In this document: piece after piece, positions 16,568 to 24,457 of the stretch
Layout of the letters: each line of letters opens with the position of its first letter
Position numbering within the stretch: the first letter of the stretch is position 1
Assembly (NCBI GenBank): GCA_015061885.1
Contig: SUVS01000027.1
Span: forward strand, 1-39,952
DNA from: Lentisphaerota bacterium
GTDB lineage: Bacteria; Verrucomicrobiota; Lentisphaeria; Victivallales; Victivallaceae
DNA: 39,952 nucleotides
Reading direction: 5' to 3'
Notes under the pieces: model-generated
Database searches by the model: none
Seen by the model: the letters and a program-made list of their open reading frames with translations, nothing else
What the model was told of the DNA's origin: nothing
Made by a program: the position numbers and the translations under genes

Positions 16568-17968
16568 TCAGTTTTGTAAATGCGGTGACGACTTCAGCAT
16601 ACTGTTGATCCTGCGGGCAACATCTTTGCTGCCGCGGCAGGCCGGATTGGCACCGCATATAACTGAACGCAAATATATATTCAGCTCACGCAATACATCG
16701 TATGGTACAGCATGTTGATTGCAGGCGTTTTGCAAGCCGGCAGTGTACGCTTGAGTAAGACCCGGAAATTCCGGTTCGTATGCCGCCAGCGAAAGTTTCT
16801 GCATATCCAGTCTTGCCGGCAGTGCCGTACACCCCGGCAGCATGCTCTGTACTGCCGCACTTTGCAGATAGTTCAGCACATCCGCCGCCAGCGAACGGTC
16901 GCAGTTGCGGCCGACCAGTACGCCTTCCCAGAAAAGCCATGAGGTGTTTTTGCGGGCATGGGGCAGAGTTTTGACATAAAAGCTCTGACAGCCGCAACCG
17001 GGTTTCAGGTTGATAAGCGAAGCAAATTGCACGGGTATCGGCGTATATTTCAGGACATTATCCTGAACAGTATCAAGCATATTCCGCTGATGTGCCACCA
17101 GCAGACCGAGCTGTTGGCGGTGCAGATAGTTTTCAAGCATTTTCAAAACATCTTTAACTGCCGGATTTTCCAGATTGACTGCACTCATATCGCCGGAAAA
17201 CAGATCGGCATCGTAACTGCGGAAAATCGCTTCCAGATAGCGGTAATCCAGCGGCAGAGCCAGTATGGGTTCTTTATTCTGCTGCAAATTGAGCATCTGC
17301 TTGAAATACATATCGTAAAAGCCGCTCAAATTAAAAAAATCTTCGCTCATTTCCCGGTTACGGGCAATCAACTGCAAGTCCGGCCCGACAGTCAGCGGCA
17401 GACCGTAGAGTACACCTTTGCGGTCGGAACCATGCATTATTGCCGAGGGCACATAATCATCGGCATTAAGATGCAGACCCGGCAAATCAGATAACGGCCG
17501 CAGATAATTCCGCAATATATTGCTGTGGAGCATAAGTTTGACCTGTCCGGAATCAGCAAAAACAAGGTCGTAATCCCGCTCCATGATACGCTCGATCTGC
17601 TCATTTCTGGAAGTGTATTCGCAATGCAGTTCCAGATTTTTGTGCAAACGGCAGAACTCCACAAGTTTTTTTTCGATGATCTGAATAATCATCCATTGCC
17701 GGGGATGGGTTGTCAATATCCGCAACTGTGTGCGGTTCACTGCCGGAGCCGCCGGAACCTGACACAATCTGGTGCCGCAGTGTTTGATGCGTTCGAGTAC
17801 CCCCTCTGCGGCAAGTTCTTTCAAAACCCGGTTGACGGTTATTGTACTGGCATTGAAAATATTGCACAGCTCCTCCAGCGAGGGCAGAAAATCACCGGGC
17901 TTAAGCTCTTTAAGCAATTCATTTATCAAGCGTTTACGGACTGTTGTATATTTAAATTCTTTAGCCAT
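16568..17968 (-). CDS. GntR helix-turn-helix fused to a solute-binding-protein-like sensor domain
   Basis: 466 residues. Residues about 8-70 are a GntR-type winged helix (LPSLEELCNIFNASTITVNR, then VLKELAAEGVLERI). From about 80 to 440 the protein resembles an ABC-transporter sugar-binding protein (family 1): RILTTHPRQW, a YDLVFAD strand, YGLPLTVGPDLQLIARNREM, and a terminal helical lobe. There is no signal peptide or transporter, so this is a cytoplasmic one-component sensor whose ligand is probably a mono- or oligosaccharide. It is divergent from the heparinase-like gene with a 233-bp gap and is the obvious regulator of that cluster. The gene ends exactly at the opposing stop codon. Confidence 0.82.
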   Translation of the reverse strand: MAKEFKYTTVRKRLINELLKELKPGDFLPSLEELCNIFNASTITVNRVLKELAAEGVLERIKHCGTRLCQVPAAPAVNRTQLRILTTHPRQWMIIQIIEKKLVEFCRLHKNLELHCEYTSRNEQIERIMERDYDLVFADSGQVKLMLHSNILRNYLRPLSDLPGLHLNADDYVPSAIMHGSDRKGVLYGLPLTVGPDLQLIARNREMSEDFFNLSGFYDMYFKQMLNLQQNKEPILALPLDYRYLEAIFRSYDADLFSGDMSAVNLENPAVKDVLKMLENYLHRQQLGLLVAHQRNMLDTVQDNVLKYTPIPVQFASLINLKPGCGCQSFYVKTLPHARKNTSWLFWEGVLVGRNCDRSLAADVLNYLQSAAVQSMLPGCTALPARLDMQKLSLAAYEPEFPGLTQAYTAGLQNACNQHAVPYDVLRELNIYLRSVICGANPACRGSKDVARRINSMLKSSPHLQN

Positions 17969-18070
17969 CTCACCTCTCCGATATACAATAAAATATATTT
18001 TAACACCAAAACATAAAAAATGCCAACTTTACATTAAAAAAAGTCTTACTTTACCCTTGAAAAAGCCGGA

Positions 18071-18085
18071 AAAATACAGTATTTT
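18071..18085. promoter_or_regulatory. Candidate operator: 15-bp palindrome between regulator and lyase genes
   Basis: AAAATACAGTATTTT is a perfect palindrome (7-bp arms, 1-bp centre), 103 bp from the regulator start and 117 bp from the lyase start. Position suggests a site for the divergent GntR-type regulator; no experimental basis. Confidence 0.45.
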
Positions 18086-18086
18086 C

Positions 18087-18164
18087 ATGAAAAAGGAGGT
18101 GATTTCAAAAGTCATTCAAAACAAAGGCAAAGGTTATGCCTGGGCGACTTTTGATGAGTTTTGA
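18087..18164 (+). other. 25-codon ORF overlapping an inverted-repeat unit, upstream of the lyase gene
   Basis: ATG 18087 opens 25 codons ending in TGA 18162-18164. The peptide begins MKKEVISKVIQNKGKGYAW and ends ATFDEF, reminiscent of the first helix and turn of AbiEi/DUF6088-type wHTH antitoxins, which begin similarly before a ...DFLDLG segment. It could be a vestigial antitoxin 5' end, a leader peptide, or chance. A Shine-Dalgarno-like AAGGAGGTGAT (18093-18103) lies inside its own coding region, not before it. Confidence 0.3.
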
Positions 18165-18173
18165 AATCACCTC
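18096..18173. repeat. 78-bp unit with perfect 15-bp inverted ends
   Basis: GAGGTGATTTCAAAA (18096-18110) and TTTTGAAATCACCTC (18159-18173) are exact reverse complements. Both outer flanks read AAAG (18092-18095 and 18174-18177). A nested 9-bp pair TCAAAAGTC/GACTTTTGA (18105-18113 / 18146-18154) competes for part of the same left arm. In RNA the right arm would sequester the Shine-Dalgarno-like left arm. Confidence 0.75.
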
Positions 18174-18201
18174 AAAGGTTTTATAAATGAGGTGTTCATT
18201 A

Positions 18202-20925
18202 ATGATTGCAGGTAAATTCAAGCTGTTGTTTGCTGTGGTGTTGTGCTGGGGTTTCTGCGGTGGAGCCGTGGAGCTTCCTGACCGGATCTTTTCTTTTGAT
18301 TATACGCATAACTTCAAGGTGAAGAATCCGGCTTTGCCCGGTGAAGCCCGCCGGATGCCCGCAGTAAAAGTTTTGCTGGAGCGTTGTGCCGGGGTGTTGA
18401 ATATATCCGAAGAAGCAATGGTGAAGATCCTGCCGGTCAAGGGCGGCATGATGTTTGCCCGCTGTCCGGAAGTCAAATGCGGCAACCGGGGCGAAAAATT
18501 CAAATGGGATATTGCCAAACCCGATGTACTGCATTGTTTGATCTGCAAAAGAGATCTGACGGTAAAAGATTATCCGGAAGATAATTCCGTTGAGGCGATC
18601 ACCCCGGAAGGCCGCAAAACTGTTTACCGCTATCACAAACGCTCCGACGGTCATCACTGCTGGATAACCGGCGGTATGGATTACCTCAAATACAGATATT
18701 TCAGCGAACAGGCGTGGATGCTGGGTGCGTTGTACATCAAAACCAAAGATAAGAGCTACGCCCGTAAAGCGGCAGTCATCATTGCCCAACTTGCCAATGC
18801 GTATTTGAATACGCCCTACAAGATCGAGCCGTGGCTGCGTTCGCCTTACAAAGAAATGCACTTTTACAACGGCATACCCGATGATAAAGAAAATGTCGAT
18901 GCCCAGCGGGCAAGACCCACCAGCTGGGCGTATATGGATATACCCGACAAACTTATTCTGGCATACGATTTTATCGCTGATTCCGGCGAACTTGCCCGCT
19001 ACGCCGGAGAAATCAATATGGATGTGGAAAAAGATATTCTCCGCGGTTACTTTATGAGTACCGTGGAAAGCACATCACTCAAGCGTGAACTTTACGGTAA
19101 TATGAGTCCGTATTACTGGAACGGTATGCTGATTGCCGGACGGGTACTGGGCATTCCTGAATATGTCCATTTGGCGGTACTGCGTACCAAAGAGTTTGTC
19201 CGGCGGTTCTTTTTCTACGATGGGGCATGGTGCGAAGTCACCAGCGGTTATCATCAGCAATGCGTAAATGCGTTGGGAGTTTTTGAGCGTATCGCCAACG
19301 GGTACAGCGATCCGGCATCATTCCGTTGTAAATACGACAACAGCAATTACCGGAACTTCAAACTCTTTGCCGGTGATCCGGTGTATCAGCGAGCCAAAGC
19401 TCTGGTCAGCGACCACCTGGTCTATCCGGACAATACCGCCGTTGCCCACAACGATACCAACTATAATCTGAAATGGCGTTGGGGCAGAAAAAGTCAAATC
19501 ACCCCCAGCAATTTTATTTCCAGCTGGCGGCATCTGGCACTCAAGGGCGAAGTCAAACCTGACCAGATACAACTGCGTATTGCGGGTGGACCGGTACTCA
19601 CGCACCGTCATCAGGATCTGTTCAATATTACTCTGTGGGCTTACGGTACTGAACTTCTGGGCGATATTGGCTACACTCACGCCAAGTTCCGTCAATACGC
19701 CTCCAGTCTGCCGCATCACAACACTGTAACGGTTGATTATCAACGGCACAACTGGTCAAGCGGTTCTCCGCTTATTCCGGAAAAAACCAACCGCATGGCG
19801 ACCGGAGTTCTGCCGACTTATGCGGATATAAGCAGCACAAACTATCAAACCGGTCAATTCCGGGCATTTGATCTGTATAAAAACATCAAAGAGCAGCAAC
19901 GGACAGTTGCGTTGGTAAAAATCAATGCACACAACAGTTACGCTGTTGATTTTTTTGAACTTTCGCAGGGCGGCAAAACCTACGATTACTTTCTGCACGG
20001 CGATTGCGATCAGGATAATCTGGCACCGTTGGAAAAAGGTTTCAAGCCCGCAAAAATCGTACCGGCAAAACTGCTTTTGCCGGAACCGAAACGCGAAATC
20101 GACCGCAATGCAAGCAAACCCGGTTACGGCTATCAGGGACTTTATGATGTAAAAAAACTTGATAAAGCACCCGATGTTTTTACCGGACATTTCAGCTACG
20201 GCAACCCCCAAGCGGCTTTAACGGTGCATCTGGCATCATTCGGCGGCAAACGTTCGGTCTGGAGCGGCAAAAGTCCTTCGATCCGGCGGGCAAAAGAAAA
20301 CAGTGCCAAAGCCAAAAATTTTATGCGGCGTTTTTACATGCAACGCGTGGAAAATCCCACCGGCAAAGTTCATTTCAACGCCGTTCTTGAACCGCATGAA
20401 CCGGGTAAAAGCCTGATCCGGAAAGTTACCATACCAACTCCGGGCATGGTAAAAATCGAACTGGCGAACCGGACAGATTATGTATTTTGCAATCTGAATA
20501 AAGAAGTTAAACTGAATAATCTTGCGTTCAAAGGTTCAATGGGGTATCTGTCGCTGGATAACTCCGGCAAAGTGCTTGATTACTATCTGCGTAACGGCAG
20601 TATAAAAGGTGCCGGAAAGGACTTGACCTCCCCGGCGGATGCCGTTCTGGAAATAACCGATGTAACCGGACTGGATTCATTCAAGGTTGCAGACCTTAAA
20701 CTGCTGCCCGGAAAATTCAATCCCGCAGTTGTACTTGATCTGCCCGGCGAAAAAAGTGCGTGGCAGTTCGTTATCAAAAGCATTGACCGCACCAACAATA
20801 TCGTTGTACTCGACCGTCCGCACGGCTTGCAGAAAAAAGCCGGTCAATGGATACGCACGCATTACCAGCAGCGTACATTCGCCGGAAAAGCATTGCTGAA
20901 AATCGGTTTGCCCATAAGAAAATAA
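18202..20925 (+). CDS. Secreted heparinase II/III-like polysaccharide lyase
   Basis: 907 residues from ATG 18202, chosen because GAGGTG (18189-18194) sits 7 bases before it and the product then starts with a clean signal peptide (MIAGKFKLLFAVVLCWGFCG, cleavage near AVE). An alternative ATG at 18187 adds five residues. The N-terminal part is helical, resembling the alpha/alpha-toroid of this fold. Residues about 463-515 carry the Hep_II_III signature (GGPVLTHRHQDLF ... LLGDIGY ... HHNTVTVD), with a beta-sandwich following. Such proteins cleave uronic-acid-containing glycans by beta-elimination in the periplasm or outside the cell. The exact glycan is unknown. First gene of a closely spaced unit with a prepilin-like protein 36 bp downstream. 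Confidence 0.85.
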   Translation: MIAGKFKLLFAVVLCWGFCGGAVELPDRIFSFDYTHNFKVKNPALPGEARRMPAVKVLLERCAGVLNISEEAMVKILPVKGGMMFARCPEVKCGNRGEKFKWDIAKPDVLHCLICKRDLTVKDYPEDNSVEAITPEGRKTVYRYHKRSDGHHCWITGGMDYLKYRYFSEQAWMLGALYIKTKDKSYARKAAVIIAQLANAYLNTPYKIEPWLRSPYKEMHFYNGIPDDKENVDAQRARPTSWAYMDIPDKLILAYDFIADSGELARYAGEINMDVEKDILRGYFMSTVESTSLKRELYGNMSPYYWNGMLIAGRVLGIPEYVHLAVLRTKEFVRRFFFYDGAWCEVTSGYHQQCVNALGVFERIANGYSDPASFRCKYDNSNYRNFKLFAGDPVYQRAKALVSDHLVYPDNTAVAHNDTNYNLKWRWGRKSQITPSNFISSWRHLALKGEVKPDQIQLRIAGGPVLTHRHQDLFNITLWAYGTELLGDIGYTHAKFRQYASSLPHHNTVTVDYQRHNWSSGSPLIPEKTNRMATGVLPTYADISSTNYQTGQFRAFDLYKNIKEQQRTVALVKINAHNSYAVDFFELSQGGKTYDYFLHGDCDQDNLAPLEKGFKPAKIVPAKLLLPEPKREIDRNASKPGYGYQGLYDVKKLDKAPDVFTGHFSYGNPQAALTVHLASFGGKRSVWSGKSPSIRRAKENSAKAKNFMRRFYMQRVENPTGKVHFNAVLEPHEPGKSLIRKVTIPTPGMVKIELANRTDYVFCNLNKEVKLNNLAFKGSMGYLSLDNSGKVLDYYLRNGSIKGAGKDLTSPADAVLEITDVTGLDSFKVADLKLLPGKFNPAVVLDLPGEKSAWQFVIKSIDRTNNIVVLDRPHGLQKKAGQWIRTHYQQRTFAGKALLKIGLPIRK

Positions 20926-20961
20926 GTCAACAAAATATAAAACTCTAAACAGGAGAAAGCC

Positions 20962-21717
20962 ATGAAAAACAGAAAAAATTTCACCCGGGATGATCTTTTT
21001 GGCAAAAGTTCATCTCTTTGCAACGAACACTCCGCCCCTGCATGCTTTACCCTCATTGAACTTCTCGTGGTTATCGCCATCATAGCTATTCTGGCGGCAA
21101 TGCTGCTGCCCGCCCTCTCGGCGGCACGCGAACGGGCAAGATCGTCCAACTGTCTGTCAAAACTCAAACAGTTCGGAGTGGGCGTACAAATGTATGCAGG
21201 CGACAACCACAGCTACATACCGGTAGTTGCCAGCAACGGAGCTTTGTATAACATTAATGTATCATTGGGAACCAATGCCGGTACATCACCATTCCGTTTG
21301 ATGCATTCTCTGGGATACTACAGCGAAGAGTTTAAGGATACCGCCAATATTGTCAACAGCTTTACGGAACGCCACTTCAAATGTCCCAGCGATTCGGTAC
21401 ATTACAAAGCGTGGCCTGAAAAAGGAGAAAAATCCTATTATACCAGTTATCTCTACTGGGTGGGTGTCGGTCAGGCAAGTACGAAACTGCCGCCGCGGTT
21501 GATCATCGGCAGAGATGATCCCGGTGTTGCAATAAGTGCTGACAAATGTAAACAGGTTTGTTCGGATTCCAGTGTTCAGGATTCAATAGCACATGTTTCG
21601 CAGATAAATATACTCTTTCTCGGCGGTCATTGCGGCAGTAAGAATACTCAAGGCAGTTCACATGCATCCGACCTCAAGGTCGGAGCGATTTTTGCTGATG
21701 AATACAAGATGGATTAA
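20962..21717 (+). CDS. Prepilin-type N-terminal cleavage/methylation domain protein (H-X9-DG family variant)
   Basis: 251 residues. The type IV pilin-like segment [15 protein letters not shown] begins at residue 29, with the invariant Glu at position +5 (E33) and a hydrophobic helix to about residue 50. The usual -1 Gly is replaced by Cys28, and the 28-residue leader is long and not strongly basic. The C-terminal signature common in Lentisphaerota and Planctomycetes, H-X9-DG, appears as H211 followed nine residues later by G221-G222, so the Asp is missing. Four further cysteines lie in the C-terminal part. These proteins are membrane-inserted pseudopilins of unknown role, very abundant in the phylum. 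RBS AGGAGA precedes the start; the position after the lyase suggests co-expression. Confidence 0.85.
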   Translation: MKNRKNFTRDDLFGKSSSLCNEHSAPACFTLIELLVVIAIIAILAAMLLPALSAARERARSSNCLSKLKQFGVGVQMYAGDNHSYIPVVASNGALYNINVSLGTNAGTSPFRLMHSLGYYSEEFKDTANIVNSFTERHFKCPSDSVHYKAWPEKGEKSYYTSYLYWVGVGQASTKLPPRLIIGRDDPGVAISADKCKQVCSDSSVQDSIAHVSQINILFLGGHCGSKNTQGSSHASDLKVGAIFADEYKMD

Positions 21718-21744
21718 AATAGTGTAATTTAAGGAATTTGTAAC

Positions 21745-22560
21745 GTGTTTTACCGATTGCCGGAAAAATATCATACTGTGGATGCCCACAATCATGTATG
21801 GTTCAAAAATGGCGGACTTGACGAAACAAGGATGAAAGATCTGCTCGTTGCCGCCGATTTGCTGGGGATTGAAAAAATCTGTGTATCCGTGCCGCTGGTT
21901 TCGCCCGCCGCACCGGTGGAAATGTGCCGGAAAGCCAATGATGTAACCTTGCAAGCCATGCAGTATTCCGACCGCTTTCTGGGCTTCTGTTTTGCCGATG
22001 CCTCCGGCGGGAAAGCTATGGTCGAAGAAATCGACCGTTGTATAATCGATGGCGGCATGACCGGCATAAAAATGTATCATCAGCACAAATTACAAGATAG
22101 GATACAAGAACCGCTGATGCAGCGGGCAGCCGAACTGGGTGTACCGGTATTGATGCACGCCGGACTGGCACGCAACAGCGATACCATCGCCCGCGGCCCG
22201 CTGACGAGCCACGCCGGAGATTTTCTGGAAGCACTGCAAATATTCCCCGACACCATGTTTATACAGGGCCATATCGGCGGCGGCGGCGATTGGCAATGGA
22301 ATTTGCGTACTCTGGAAACGGTTGATTCCGATAATTACTGGATCGACTTGAGCGGTTCGGTAATTGATGCAGGTATCTTGCGTGATACAGTCAATGCCGT
22401 AGGAGCCGACCGGGTGCTTTTTGCCACCGACGGCAGTTTTGAAGAAGCTGTCGGCAAATTACAGGCGGCACATTTGAGCGAAGAAGATATTCTCAAAATA
22501 ACCTCCGGCAATTTCAATAAAATATTGCAACGCAGAAAGGTCAATGTTAAAAATGTTTGA
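21745..22560 (+). CDS. Metal-dependent amidohydrolase (Amidohydro_2), catalytically complete
   Basis: 271 residues starting at GTG 21745, with AAGGA at 21731-21735. Ligands are all present: H15 and H17 (DAHNH), K109 in GIKMYHQH, H138 (VLMHAG), H176 (IQGHIGG) and D229 (FATDG). It is an amidohydrolase-related TIM barrel, cytoplasmic, probably hydrolysing or decarboxylating a small product of the upstream catabolic steps. It overlaps the next gene, a related fold without ligands, by 17 bp, which implies coupled translation and possibly a hetero-oligomer. It is more distant from the three amidohydrolases at 998-3759 than those are from each other. Confidence 0.82.
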   Translation: MFYRLPEKYHTVDAHNHVWFKNGGLDETRMKDLLVAADLLGIEKICVSVPLVSPAAPVEMCRKANDVTLQAMQYSDRFLGFCFADASGGKAMVEEIDRCIIDGGMTGIKMYHQHKLQDRIQEPLMQRAAELGVPVLMHAGLARNSDTIARGPLTSHAGDFLEALQIFPDTMFIQGHIGGGGDWQWNLRTLETVDSDNYWIDLSGSVIDAGILRDTVNAVGADRVLFATDGSFEEAVGKLQAAHLSEEDILKITSGNFNKILQRRKVNVKNV

Positions 22561-23314
22561 TGTAAATACCGCGATCGGGCATTGGCCTTTCCGCAGATTG
22601 ACACGCAACACTTTGCCGGAACTTAAAGATCATCTGCAGAGTTTCGGCATAACCCATGCGGCTGTAACGCACAATCACGCGGCATGTTATCAGAATTGTC
22701 ATGACGCCAACATTGAGTTGTTTGAAGCATTATCAAACGATAAAAGCGGATTTTTTGTGGGGATCGCCACGATCAATCCCACTTATGCCGCGTGGCAGAG
22801 GGATTTGGAGTGTTGTGTAAAAAAGTTTGATTTCAGAGGGGTGAGAATACTGCCCAAATACCACAATTACCGCATCAACAGCCGGGACTGCTGGGAGCTG
22901 TGCGACGAAGCGGCCAAATATCAGCTCCCGGTAATCATTCCCAACGAACTGGTGAACTGCCGCCAGCGTTTCTGGATGGAGCCGGACGAAGCTCTGGGGG
23001 CCGGATCAATCGAAATGACCGCCAGACGCTTTCCGGATACCACTTTTATCGGCATGGAAACGGCTTTTCCGGAAAACTCCAATCCACCGAAAAATCTTTA
23101 TGTGGAAATGTCGAGATTTTTGAGCTGTTACGGCAGAAAGCTGAATAAATACATAGTTTCCGCCGGGGCAGATCATGTATTGTTCGGCAGCGGAGCCCCG
23201 TTCAAAGAAATCGAACCGGCATTGCTGAAACTGCATCATACAGAATTAAGCGAGGCAGACCGGGAATTGATTTCGCATAAAAACGCAGAAAAACTTTTCA
23301 AACTTCAGTCATAA
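22544..23314 (+). CDS. Amidohydrolase-fold protein lacking metal ligands (probable pseudo-enzyme)
   Basis: 256 residues. The fold is recognisable: the N-terminal strand FDVNTAIGHWPF replaces the HxH motif with D6-x-N8-x-x-x-G12. The strand-5 histidine is N134 (VIIPNEL), the strand-6 histidine is replaced around M171-E172 (FIGMETAF), and the final FGTD is FGSG (S216-G217). None of the four usual ligand groups remains, so hydrolysis by the family mechanism is not expected. The 17-bp overlap with the complete paralogue suggests a partner or regulatory subunit. An alternative is a different, metal-free chemistry. Confidence 0.75.
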   Translation: MLKMFDVNTAIGHWPFRRLTRNTLPELKDHLQSFGITHAAVTHNHAACYQNCHDANIELFEALSNDKSGFFVGIATINPTYAAWQRDLECCVKKFDFRGVRILPKYHNYRINSRDCWELCDEAAKYQLPVIIPNELVNCRQRFWMEPDEALGAGSIEMTARRFPDTTFIGMETAFPENSNPPKNLYVEMSRFLSCYGRKLNKYIVSAGADHVLFGSGAPFKEIEPALLKLHHTELSEADRELISHKNAEKLFKLQS

Positions 23315-23321
23315 TCAGCGG

Positions 23322-23350
23322 AAAAAATCAAATATTCTTTTGATTTTTTT
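23322..23350 (+). terminator. AT-rich intrinsic terminator after the lyase/amidohydrolase cluster
   Basis: AAAAAATCAAA (23322-23332) pairs with TTTGATTTTTT (23339-23349) over a 6-nt loop, and the T-run is part of the descending arm. The stem is GC-poor, so strength is uncertain. Confidence 0.5.
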
Positions 23351-23370
23351 GAAAAAACCGGCGAAAAATC

Positions 23371-23399
23371 TTGACTTATACCCTTATCTGGGGTATATT
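23371..23399 (+). promoter_or_regulatory. Promoter of the kinase cluster with a palindrome in the spacer
   Basis: TTGACT (23371-23376), a 17-bp spacer and TATATT (23394-23399), 56 bp before the first kinase. The spacer contains TATACCC (23377-23383) and GGGTATA (23391-23397), perfect 7-bp inverted arms that run into the -10. A protein bound there would block or reshape the promoter. Confidence 0.65.
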
Positions 23400-23454
23400 G
23401 AAAAAGAGGCGTTTCGTATTGGTATTTTAAACTCAATAAATTTTTGGTTGACTG

Positions 23455-24441
23455 ATGTCAGATTTAGATAAAACTATCGTAATGGATGCTTCGGGGGGTC
23501 ATCCTGATTGCGAAGTGTGTCCTGTTTGCAATACCCCGTTGGAAACTGATGCCGGGCAGGCTGATATGCTGCGTTGTCCGATTTGCCGTTTTGTAAAAAA
23601 ACAGAAGGTCGTGATTGCACCAGGCAATACTATCGGCAATAAATACCGTGTGCTGAACCATTTGAACAGCGGCGGGTGCGGCGATCTCTTTCTGTGCCAC
23701 CCGTTGGACAATGCCGGTATCCGTTATGTGCTGAAAGTTCTCCGCAATGCCGATTTGACCAACCGCAAACGCTTCCGCCGGGAAGCTACACTGCTGTCGA
23801 GCATCACCGGCGAAGAACGCATCGCCAAGGTCATTGATTACTGGGAAACCGGCGAAGATGCGTTCATTATTATGGAGTACATCAACGGCAAGAACCTCAA
23901 ACAGCTCAAAGATGAGTTTGTTTTTGAGGAACAGACCACCTTGCAGATCGCTTACGAAACGGCTATTGCGTTGTCGTATATATGGAACAATTTTTCGGTG
24001 ATCCACCGGGATATTAAGCCGGAAAATATCATGCTTGACGAAAATTACTGCGTAAAATTGCTGGATTTCGGTCTTTCAAAACAGTGCAGTGATGATGAAG
24101 ATACCAATATTACCATGGCCCGTTCCGGACTTGGGACTCCGGGCTATATGAGTCCGGAGCAATATTCGGATGGCAAAAATGCTGATTTCCGCAGTGATAT
24201 ATTTTCTCTGGGAGCAACGATGTTTTTCCTTTTGACCGGAGAAAAGCCTTTCAAAGGGGTTACTGCAATGGAAGTTTATAACGATACATTGGCCAATTCT
24301 CCGCCTATGGTAAGCCGTTTCAGTGATCTGTGTTCGGCTGACTGTGTAAATGTTATCCGAAAGATGATGCAGCGTTATCCCGAAGACCGTTATTACTCAT
24401 ACGAAGAACTGCTTGACGACCTGGAGCGTTTGATCCAATAA
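23455..24441 (+). CDS. Soluble eukaryotic-like Ser/Thr protein kinase with N-terminal zinc ribbon
   Basis: 328 residues. Residues about 22-44 hold two CxxC pairs (C22/C25, C41/C44), a single zinc ribbon. The Hanks-type kinase domain spans about 60-328: a Gly-rich loop NSGGCGD (71-77), ATP-anchoring K94 (VLKVL), catalytic HRDIKPEN (H184-N191; base D186), D204-F-G206 and GTPGYMSPEQ in the activation segment. All catalytic residues are present, so it should be active. There is no membrane helix, and no ligand-sensing domain is visible. N-terminal DKTIVMD is a TxxMD-like stretch that could be autophosphorylated; this is a guess. First of three kinase genes in a row, 16 bp before the next. Confidence 0.92.
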   Translation: MSDLDKTIVMDASGGHPDCEVCPVCNTPLETDAGQADMLRCPICRFVKKQKVVIAPGNTIGNKYRVLNHLNSGGCGDLFLCHPLDNAGIRYVLKVLRNADLTNRKRFRREATLLSSITGEERIAKVIDYWETGEDAFIIMEYINGKNLKQLKDEFVFEEQTTLQIAYETAIALSYIWNNFSVIHRDIKPENIMLDENYCVKLLDFGLSKQCSDDEDTNITMARSGLGTPGYMSPEQYSDGKNADFRSDIFSLGATMFFLLTGEKPFKGVTAMEVYNDTLANSPPMVSRFSDLCSADCVNVIRKMMQRYPEDRYYSYEELLDDLERLIQ

Positions 24442-24457
24442 CGGAGGTTGTGGGGGT

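Noticed and set aside
18087-18164. Complete AbiE-type toxin-antitoxin locus
   Set aside because: Only about 25 codons resemble the antitoxin start. No continuation and no toxin gene follow.
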